From an uncultured Bacilli bacterium (GTDB taxonomy: Bacteria > Bacillota_I > Bacilli_A > RF39 > UBA660), in assembly GCA_947588665.1 (NCBI GenBank), contig CANPYU010000185.1:1-5338 (forward strand): a DNA stretch of 5,338 bases. The letters are read 5' to 3'. The notes beneath the pieces were generated by a model. That model saw only the letters and a list, made by a program, of their open reading frames with translations. It did not search any database and was not told where the DNA came from. The position numbers and the translations under genes were made by a program. This document shows positions 1 through 4,462 of the stretch, one piece after another. How positions within the stretch are numbered: position 1 is the first letter of the stretch; each line of letters begins with the position of its first letter.

Positions 1-231
1 TATATTATGTTTCAAGAGCAAAATAATTCTATTACCCAAGGTTTAAGAACCATTTTTATGGGAACACACTTGAGTAAAGAGCAAAAAACTTGCAAAGATA
101 ATCATGAAAAATGTGTTAGCTTTATAGTTAAACTTTTCACCAGAAATGAATTAAGCTATATGATTGGAGCACTAAATAATGATGGGGAATTAAGCAATAA
201 CAATAATAGAAGATTAACTAAAACGATTTAA
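1..231 (+). CDS. Unidentified small protein or C-terminal fragment (5' end may lie outside window)
   Basis: I do not recognise this protein. The frame is open from the first base of the window, so it is either the tail of a longer gene or a small protein starting at the ATG at 7-9 (74 residues). Only six bases lie upstream of that ATG, so a ribosome binding site cannot be judged; a second ATG at 58-60 has only a weak AAGG far upstream. From the ATG at 7, the product is polar, has two cysteines (C29 and C36) around an HEK, a short hydrophobic stretch near 37-44 (VSFIVKLF) and an Asn-rich tail (residues 60-67). No signal peptide or membrane segment is clear. A hairpin terminator begins five bases after the TAA stop, which supports this being the true 3' end of a transcribed gene. 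Confidence 0.5.
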   Translation, partial: YIMFQEQNNSITQGLRTIFMGTHLSKEQKTCKDNHEKCVSFIVKLFTRNELSYMIGALNNDGELSNNNNRRLTKTI

Positions 232-235
232 AATT

Positions 236-260
236 AAGCCTACAATTAAATAGGCTTTTT
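236..260 (+). terminator. Rho-independent terminator after the first gene
   Basis: A perfect 7-bp stem (AAGCCTA at 236-242 with TAGGCTT at 251-257) encloses an 8-base loop and runs into a T-rich tail. It starts five bases after the stop at 229-231, the usual position for an intrinsic terminator of the upstream gene. Confidence 0.75.
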
Positions 261-416
261 CTCTCCTAATAGCTTATTATTTTTTAATATTAGCATATAA
301 TTTATTTAGGTGATCTATAAGTACTTGCACTTTTAGGAGTGATGAATATAATTTTGTTACTCTTTTTAATTTTAAATATTTTAAAAACAACTAAATTATG
401 TATTATTACAAAAATA

Positions 417-439
417 AATGATGGCTTTAAGCCATCATT
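417..439 (-). terminator. Perfect hairpin, terminator-like in the minus direction
   Basis: AATGATGGCTT (417-427) and AAGCCATCATT (429-439) are exact inverted copies; allowing a 5-base loop, nine pairs can form. On the minus strand the hairpin is followed by TATTTTTG, a plausible U-tract. On the plus strand the next T-run begins about 17 bases later. It therefore looks like a terminator for leftward transcription, but no intact minus-strand gene lies to its right. Confidence 0.45.
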
Positions 440-533
440 CCTTAATGTTTAAAAACTTTTTTTATCTTATAGGAAATTGCTTTTTTGTAAAAAAAATAAA
501 AAAGCAAATAAAATAAAAAAATTAGCACAATAA

Positions 534-723
534 AAAGTACTTGGTTTTAAAGTAAATTTTAAATTATTCTTCTTTATATTCGTAACTTCTACCTTTGCCA
601 CCGATATACTAAATTGGAATTATTTTCAATGTTATTTTTTTTAAGAGTATTTATGATTTAATTAATATTTTAACCTTTTTTTATTCTAGTAAAGATGATA
701 AGGTAAATAAGCAATTATTTTAG
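534..723 (+). pseudogene. Possible decayed reading frame (two overlapping frames)
   Basis: One frame is open from 534 to the TAA at 642-644 and another from 613 to the TAG at 721-723. They overlap at 613-641, so one frameshift would join them into about 60 codons. The first translates with a hydrophobic run (KLFFFIFVTSTFATDIL). The second has FNVIFFKSIYDLINILTFF followed by a charged tail, SSKDDKVNKQLF. This would suit the end of a small membrane protein. However, AT-rich DNA readily yields Phe/Ile/Leu/Lys/Asn-rich translations, there is no start codon with a binding site, and the family is not recognised. This is weak support for a gene remnant only. Confidence 0.22.
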
Positions 724-766
724 AGAAATAAATAAAAAACTAGATTGTTATAATTGAAAAAATAAG

Positions 767-795
767 TTGATTAAAAAATAAAAAAGTTATATAAT
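767..795 (+). promoter_or_regulatory. Predicted sigma-A-type promoter for the 103-residue protein gene
   Basis: TTGATT at 767-772 (4 of 6 to TTGACA) and a perfect TATAAT at 790-795 are separated by 17 bases. Transcription would begin near 802, about 60 bases before the preferred start codon at 862. Confidence 0.6.
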
Positions 796-844
796 TTAGA
801 TATATTTTCTTCTCAATTGTAATAAATGAGGATATTATCTAATG

Positions 845-851
845 AAAGGAG
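845..851 (+). promoter_or_regulatory. Ribosome binding site that decides the start at 862
   Basis: AAAGGAG lies ten bases before the ATG at 862-864. The in-frame ATG at 826 has no Shine-Dalgarno sequence upstream, and this AAAGGAG would lie inside its coding region. The downstream ATG is therefore preferred. Confidence 0.75.
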
Positions 852-861
852 TTTGTTAAAA

Positions 862-1173
862 ATGAAACGTGATACTTTTGGAGAACATCATAGTTTTATG
901 TGCTCTATATATGATAGTATTCCTGAGTGGGATCATGAAAGAGTTCGGAAAAAATTGAAAAAAAAATATGAAGAATATGAGATAAGACGGAGAATGTGTA
1001 AATTTTATTATGAGTATGTTTATGATAAAGATGGAAATTGTAAAACAATTATGCATCCAAATCCTGATTATGATCCAAACTATGCTGAAAAACTGCAGGC
1101 TAAAAAACAGGAGGAAGAAGCTTTAAGTTTAAAAAAGACATTAAAGCTACCTGAAATAGAACGTAATAGTTAA
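862..1173 (+). CDS. Uncharacterised 103-residue charged protein
   Basis: No family is recognised. With the ATG at 862, chosen for its AAAGGAG at 845-851, the product is 103 residues; starting at 826 would add 12. It appears soluble, with no signal peptide or membrane segment. Residues 24-48 form a highly charged probable helix rich in Arg, Lys and Glu, next to an aromatic patch (FYYEYVY, 48-54). A turn-rich segment follows (HPNPDYDPNY, 65-74). Another charged helix, about 75-95, contains KKQEEE and could be a short coiled coil. A predicted promoter at 767-795 lies just upstream, so it probably heads its own transcript. The next gene, on the same strand, starts 147 bases downstream. An open frame shifted by -1 continues after the stop to 1250, so an original longer C-terminus is possible but weakly supported. 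Confidence 0.65.
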   Translation: MKRDTFGEHHSFMCSIYDSIPEWDHERVRKKLKKKYEEYEIRRRMCKFYYEYVYDKDGNCKTIMHPNPDYDPNYAEKLQAKKQEEEALSLKKTLKLPEIERNS

Positions 1174-1248
1174 ATATTAATTATAATAATGATTATTGCA
1201 AAAATCGAAATAATGGTAAAGATAAAGATGATTTTGAAATAGAATTTT

Positions 1249-1275
1249 AAATACAATACTGGTATTTGTTTTAAA
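1249..1275 (+). terminator. Weak AT-rich hairpin between the two uncharacterised genes
   Basis: AAATAC (1249-1254) can pair with GTATTT (1262-1267) across a 7-base loop, followed by GTTTTA. The stem is short with a single G-C pair, so at most it is a leaky terminator. Read-through from the upstream gene into the next is plausible. Confidence 0.25.
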
Positions 1276-1306
1276 ATAATATATAATATTATTTATAGTT
1301 TTTTAT

Positions 1307-1313
1307 AGGAGGT
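1307..1313 (+). promoter_or_regulatory. Strong ribosome binding site for the 239-residue protein
   Basis: AGGAGGT is a near-perfect Shine-Dalgarno sequence seven bases before the ATG at 1321. A TATAAT at 1282-1287 could serve as a -10 box, but no good -35 sits at the right distance. The promoter for this gene is therefore uncertain. Confidence 0.8.
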
Positions 1314-1320
1314 TCAATAT

Positions 1321-2040
1321 ATGGTTAGTAATATGAAAGAAAGATATGAAGAATTAAAAAAATATGGAAATATACTTTTAAATTATGATGAAATTTTATT
1401 ATTTTATCCTGACTATTTTAAAACAAAGGTAGAATTAGAAAATGAAAGTTTTATATCTAAAGAACAAATTGATGATGTTTTTGAAAAAAATTATCGAAGT
1501 TCTGCTTTATATAATAAATTAGTTCAATTAGCAACTAATGATGAGGTATATGAATTTATGAAACATAATAAAGATTTAAAATATGCAAGTTTAAAAAGCA
1601 TATTTGACAAATTAGTACAGTCAAGCATTAACTTATGTGAATTAATAGATTATATAGGGCATTATCCAACAACTTATCCTGTACCAAATGAAGAAGAAAA
1701 AAATCCAAAAATGGAAGAATTATTGGAAAAATATGACATTATTGTTAGATATTACCTAGGCGATATTGATAAAATGCAAATTACATCTGATGATGTTGTA
1801 AGAATTATTGATAAATTACACGAAAATTTAGAAATGATTAATTTAGTTAAAGGAATAGTAGCATCTAATGATTGGCTATTTACTAGACAATTAAGCGATG
1901 AAGAACGAGAAAAAGATACTAATGATATTATAAGTGGCATAGATTCTTTTCCGTTATCAGCTTGTCAAAAACAAAATCAGTCTTCAAGAGAAGAAGATAA
2001 GAAATATTTAAGATTACAGCATGGAAAGAATATAATTTAA
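1321..2040 (+). CDS. Uncharacterised 239-residue acidic helical protein, possibly frameshifted at the C-terminus
   Basis: No family is recognised. The ATG at 1321 follows AGGAGGT with a 7-base spacer, so the start is well supported. The product is 239 residues, rich in Glu, Asp, Lys and Ile, with successive amphipathic helices predicted by eye (about 5-28, 47-82, 85-113, 129-147, 156-182). A proline-rich turn (HYPTTYPVPNEEE) lies at 114-126. It has no signal peptide, membrane segment or visible catalytic motif, so it is probably cytosolic and may bind a partner. After about residue 205 the sequence becomes polar and low in order (SACQKQNQSSREED) and stops at 2040. A frame shifted by -1 is open from 2001 to the TAA at 2118-2120 and encodes a convincing hydrophobic helix. 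The original C-terminus may therefore have been 20-30 residues longer, and the terminator at 2138 sits right after that stop. Confidence 0.75.
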   Translation: MVSNMKERYEELKKYGNILLNYDEILLFYPDYFKTKVELENESFISKEQIDDVFEKNYRSSALYNKLVQLATNDEVYEFMKHNKDLKYASLKSIFDKLVQSSINLCELIDYIGHYPTTYPVPNEEEKNPKMEELLEKYDIIVRYYLGDIDKMQITSDDVVRIIDKLHENLEMINLVKGIVASNDWLFTRQLSDEEREKDTNDIISGIDSFPLSACQKQNQSSREEDKKYLRLQHGKNII

Positions 2041-2120
2041 CAATTTTAAAATATTTGAATGAAGCTTTGGTGTTTAGTAGTGTAATACAAGCTATTTCGT
2101 TAATCGTGTTAAGATTTTAA
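2001..2120 (+). pseudogene. Out-of-frame continuation of the 239-residue gene
   Basis: This frame has no start codon and is closed upstream by a TAA at 1998-2000. It then stays open for 39 codons. It reads as protein-like: ITAWKEYNLTILKYLNEAL followed by a hydrophobic stretch, VFSSVIQAISLIVLRF. Loss of one base somewhere in 2001-2037 would connect it to the 239-residue frame. The stop at 2120 lies 17 bases before a strong terminator, as expected for the true gene end. The extra tail would add a C-terminal amphipathic or membrane-associated helix. Confidence 0.4.
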
Positions 2121-2124
2121 GATT

Positions 2125-2151
2125 ATGGTGGTATCACGAGCAATAGTCCTT
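2125..2151 (+). promoter_or_regulatory. T-box-like antiterminator element without a recognisable Stem I
   Basis: Bases 2125-2138 match 10 of the 13 fixed positions of the T-box consensus AGGGTGGNACCGCG. The drawn fold is like a T-box antiterminator: A1 is ATGG (2125-2128) with CCTT (2148-2151), with one U-U mismatch. A 7-base bulge, TGGTATC (2129-2135), follows, and A2 is AC (2136-2137) with GT (2146-2147). TGGT would pair with a tRNA 3' ACCA end. The 3' arm is also the 5' arm of the following terminator, giving the mutually exclusive arrangement of the family. A Stem I with a specifier codon is not recognised upstream, and the nearest gene downstream is a glycosyltransferase with its own promoter, not a typical T-box target. 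It may be a relic, a compact variant or chance resemblance. Confidence 0.5.
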
Positions 2152-2171
2152 TATGGATTGATTGCTCTTTT
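2138..2171 (+). terminator. Strong rho-independent terminator
   Basis: GAGCAAT (2138-2144) pairs with ATTGCTC (2161-2167), and AGTCC (2145-2149) with GGATT (2155-2159). This leaves one bulged G at 2160 and a 5-base loop, followed by TTTT. The 12-bp stem is the strongest hairpin in the window. It separates the uncharacterised genes from the glycosyltransferase block. It is either a plain terminator or the terminator half of a T-box switch. Confidence 0.85.
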
Positions 2172-2192
2172 CTATGTAAATAGTAAAATATT

Positions 2193-2223
2193 TTGCTAAT
2201 TTTTGATTAAAGTATGGTAAAAT
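2193..2223 (+). promoter_or_regulatory. Predicted extended -10 promoter for the glycosyltransferase gene
   Basis: TAAAAT at 2218-2223 is preceded by TGG at 2215-2217, giving an extended -10 box. The best -35 candidate, TTGCTA (2193-2198), lies at a long 19-base spacing. Initiation near 2230 would leave about 16 untranslated bases, including the AGGTGA at 2235-2240. It lies downstream of the terminator at 2138-2171, so this gene can be transcribed independently. Confidence 0.55.
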
Positions 2224-2245
2224 AGAATTAGAAGAGGTGAAGTAG

Positions 2246-3391
2246 ATGAAAGTGCTTGTTATTCCGGCGTGGTATCCTAATGGCGATGATAAGTTAATGG
2301 GAATTTATCATAAAGAGTTTTGTGAAGCATTAGGGACCTTAAGTGATATAGATGTTAATATGCTTTTTATAGAAAGAGAAAGATTAATTGCGCCTATTAA
2401 ATTTATGTTTATGAAGAAAAAAGAAGTAATAAAAGAAAAGAATTATAATGTTTTTATTACTCGTATGTTAAATGTAGAAAGAATAAGTAAAAAATGGCAG
2501 TTAAATAGATATGTTAAAAAAATGGAGAAAGCTTTTCTTGATTATTTGAAAGATAATCCTAAACCGGATGTTATACATGCTCAAGTTACACTTCCTTCAG
2601 GTTATGCGGCCGCGTTAATTGGAGAAAAATATCATATTCCAGTGGTAGTTACCGAACATGCAACCTATTATAAAGATTTTTTTAAGGAAGAGAATATTAA
2701 ATATACAGAATATGTATTAAAACATTGTTATTTTACGGCTGTTAGTAAATATATGTTAAAAGATTTACCTGATTATGTTAAATGTTCTCATTTGCCTAAT
2801 TTAGTAGATGTTGATTCTTTTAAAATACCAAGAAAAGAAATTAAAGGGCTTAGGATTGCAAAAGTTTGTGCTTTTAGAAAAGGTAAAAGAGTTGAAGATT
2901 TATTAGAGGCTTTAAAAATAATTATTGATGAAAAGAAAATTGATGATGTTAAACTTACAATTGTAGGCAGTGGTTATTTAGATAGTTTTTATAAAGAGAG
3001 ATGTCAAGAGTTAGGTTTAAATTCATATGTAGAGTTTGTAGGTAGAAAAAATAAAAAAGAAATAGCCGAGATTTTAAATAAATGTAATATGTTTGTAATA
3101 ACAAGTACTAATGAAACATTTTGTATTCCTGGGATAGAAGCTTTAGCAAGTGGAATGCCGGTTGTTTCAACAAAATGTTTTGGACCTGAAGAATATATTG
3201 ATGATAAATGTGGAAGGTTAGTGGAAGTTTACGACACAAAAGCTTTAGCAGAAGCTATAACAGATGTATATTTAAATAGAAATAATTATGATGTTAATTA
3301 TTTAAGAAGTGTTGCGGATAAATATTCCGCAGAAAATGTAGTTGATATGGCAATAAAAATATATAAAGAAATAATAAAAAAGAATAAGTAA
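2246..3391 (+). CDS. Glycosyltransferase family 4 (GT-B fold)
   Basis: This 381-residue protein has the normal length and layout of a retaining GT4 enzyme, which transfers a sugar from a nucleotide-sugar donor to a glycan or lipid-linked acceptor at the inner face of the membrane. The N-terminal acceptor-binding domain opens with MKVLVIPAWYPNGDDKLMGI, typical of this group. The family hinge motif, PNLVDVDSF, is at 184-192. In the C-terminal donor-binding domain, FRKGK (210-214) and IVGSGY (239-244) are visible. The key EX7E signature is E290 to E298 within NETFCIPGIEALASGMPVVS, and GPEEYIDD follows at 313-320. The start follows AGGTGA at 2235-2240 with a 5-base spacer. No terminator separates it from the ATP-grasp gene 50 bases downstream, and the two probably act in the same surface-glycan pathway. 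The donor and acceptor cannot be read from sequence. Confidence 0.95.
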   Translation: MKVLVIPAWYPNGDDKLMGIYHKEFCEALGTLSDIDVNMLFIERERLIAPIKFMFMKKKEVIKEKNYNVFITRMLNVERISKKWQLNRYVKKMEKAFLDYLKDNPKPDVIHAQVTLPSGYAAALIGEKYHIPVVVTEHATYYKDFFKEENIKYTEYVLKHCYFTAVSKYMLKDLPDYVKCSHLPNLVDVDSFKIPRKEIKGLRIAKVCAFRKGKRVEDLLEALKIIIDEKKIDDVKLTIVGSGYLDSFYKERCQELGLNSYVEFVGRKNKKEIAEILNKCNMFVITSTNETFCIPGIEALASGMPVVSTKCFGPEEYIDDKCGRLVEVYDTKALAEAITDVYLNRNNYDVNYLRSVADKYSAENVVDMAIKIYKEIIKKNK

Positions 3392-3395
3392 TAAC

Positions 3396-3424
3396 TTGCG
3401 TAGAAAATTCTCCTTTGATATAAT
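3396..3424 (+). promoter_or_regulatory. Predicted extended -10 promoter for the ATP-grasp gene
   Basis: A perfect TATAAT at 3419-3424 is preceded by TGA at 3416-3418 (TGnTATAAT). TTGCGT at 3396-3401 stands 17 bases upstream and matches three of six -35 positions. Initiation near 3431 would leave only about 11 bases before the ATG at 3442, with GGTGAT (3431-3436) at the very 5' end. It gives the downstream genes a second transcript in addition to read-through. Confidence 0.6.
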
Positions 3425-3441
3425 GAAGTTGGTGATTAATA

Positions 3442-4449
3442 ATGAGTATTATATCTTATGCTTTAAAGGGAAGTTTAGGGAACTTTTTAAAGAAATTAGA
3501 TAATATAGCAGAAGAAACACATATTAGTAAAAGAAAATTATTTAATAAATTTTTAAAATGTTTTATAAGTCAGGGATTTGGTTATAGTGATTATTTAAAT
3601 TATGAATTATATTTAAAGACTAAAGAAGAAATTAAAGAATATGCTTCAATTAAAGATCAAGATAGATTTTATGAAATAGTAAGTCCAAGTGAATATAAAA
3701 CTTTTTTTACGGTTAAACCTAATTTTTTAAAGAATTTTAAAGATTATGTGACAAGAGATTTCTTTTATGAAGGAACTATTGCAGAGTTAAAAACATTTTT
3801 AGATAATAATCCCGAGTTTATGATTAAACCAATTGATGGTTTAGGGGGTAGAGGGGTTGATAAAATGTTTGCTGCACAAATAGATAATGTAGAAGCATTT
3901 TTTACAGAGTTAAAAGAAAATAGATTATTTTTAGAGGGGTATGTTGTGCAACACCCAGATTTGATGGCTTTTTGCAAAGAAAGTGTTAATACGATTAGAA
4001 TTTTAACTTTTAATTATAAAGAACATTCGGAAGTGTTATTTGCTACATTAAGAATAGGTAATGGTACAGCTTCAGTGGATAATTTTCATAAAGGGGGCAT
4101 GGCGGTATTAATTGATTTAGATACTGGTAAAGTAGTGGGGGATGCGATTGATAAGAGTTTAAATCATTTTGAAAAACATCCTAAAAGTAAAATTAAATTT
4201 GATGGATTTCAAGTACCTAATTGGGATATTGTTAAAAAAACAGTTTTAGAAGCATCAAAAGTTAATGAGCATATTCATGTTGTAGGTTGGGATGTTGCCG
4301 TCACTGAACAAGGATGTACTTTAATTGAAGGCAATAGACGACCAGGATTTGATATTGTACAGGTAACTTCTAAATGTGGACGGAAAGATTTAATGCGAAA
4401 AGTTCTTGAAAAAATAAATGAAGAAGAACAGACTAATTATAAAATCTAG
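3442..4449 (+). CDS. ATP-grasp enzyme, sugar-transfer-associated type
   Basis: This 335-residue protein matches the ATP-grasp pattern of the sugar-transfer-associated group, also annotated as related to alpha-L-glutamate ligases. ATP-grasp enzymes use ATP to activate a carboxylate as an acylphosphate and join it to an amine or other nucleophile. Visible elements are the ATP-binding lysine and glycine-rich loop, FMIKPIDGLGGRGVDKM (126-142, K129). Also seen are LEGYVVQHP (164-172), VNTIRILTF (182-190) and VDNFHKGGM (212-220). The metal-binding end is GWDVAVTEQG (282-291) with LIEGNRRPGFD (294-304); D284, E296 and N298 are the likely Mg/ATP ligands. The N-terminal ~110 residues are helical and specific to this group. 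The start follows GGTGAT with a 5-base spacer. Lying next to a GT4 gene is characteristic of the group and suggests modification of a glycan or glycolipid. The actual substrate is unknown. Confidence 0.88.
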   Translation: MSIISYALKGSLGNFLKKLDNIAEETHISKRKLFNKFLKCFISQGFGYSDYLNYELYLKTKEEIKEYASIKDQDRFYEIVSPSEYKTFFTVKPNFLKNFKDYVTRDFFYEGTIAELKTFLDNNPEFMIKPIDGLGGRGVDKMFAAQIDNVEAFFTELKENRLFLEGYVVQHPDLMAFCKESVNTIRILTFNYKEHSEVLFATLRIGNGTASVDNFHKGGMAVLIDLDTGKVVGDAIDKSLNHFEKHPKSKIKFDGFQVPNWDIVKKTVLEASKVNEHIHVVGWDVAVTEQGCTLIEGNRRPGFDIVQVTSKCGRKDLMRKVLEKINEEEQTNYKI

Positions 4450-4458
4450 AAAGGTGAT
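4450..4458 (+). promoter_or_regulatory. Ribosome binding site that supports a TTG start
   Basis: AAAGGTGAT begins at the first base after the ATP-grasp stop codon. Its GGTGA is five bases before the TTG at 4463. No ATG is available near the expected N-terminus of the desulfurase, so this site fixes the TTG start and suggests co-translation with the upstream gene. Confidence 0.8.
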
Positions 4459-4462
4459 AGGA

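Larger units (their letters stand above)
261..766. other. AT-rich stretch without an intact gene
   Basis: About 500 bases with frequent stops in all six frames and long A and T runs. It contains the perfect hairpin at 417-439, a second AT-dominated inverted repeat (477-486 with 498-507, 10 bp), and two overlapping open stretches that together suggest a decayed reading frame (534-723). A TATAAT at 296-301 lacks a convincing -35 partner. A 36-codon frame at 342-452 has an AGGAG only two bases from its ATG and reads through the hairpin, so it is not called as a gene. No tRNA or other structured RNA is recognised. Confidence 0.6.

Noticed and set aside
296..301. TATAAT that could be a promoter -10 box
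   Set aside because: No acceptable -35 hexamer at 16-18 bases and no gene or structured RNA directly downstream.
342..452. A 36-codon frame with a hydrophobic N-terminus and AGGAG upstream
   Set aside because: The AGGAG is only two bases from the ATG, the frame reads through the perfect hairpin at 417-439, and the composition is simply AT-rich.
477..507. 10-bp inverted repeat TTGCTTTTTT / AAAAAAGCAA
   Set aside because: The T-run is inside the stem, not after it, so it is not a terminator. Eight of the ten pairs are A-T and expected in such a sequence.
826..861. Upstream in-frame ATG for the 103-residue protein
   Set aside because: It has no ribosome binding site, while AAAGGAG at 845-851 sits ten bases before the ATG at 862.
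856..1056. Minus-strand open frame opposite the 103-residue gene
   Set aside because: Its Phe/Ile-rich translation is the antisense reading of Lys/Glu/Tyr codons, and no ribosome binding site is seen.
3765..3977. Minus-strand open frame inside the ATP-grasp gene
   Set aside because: It is fully contained in a gene with clear family motifs, so it is an antisense shadow.
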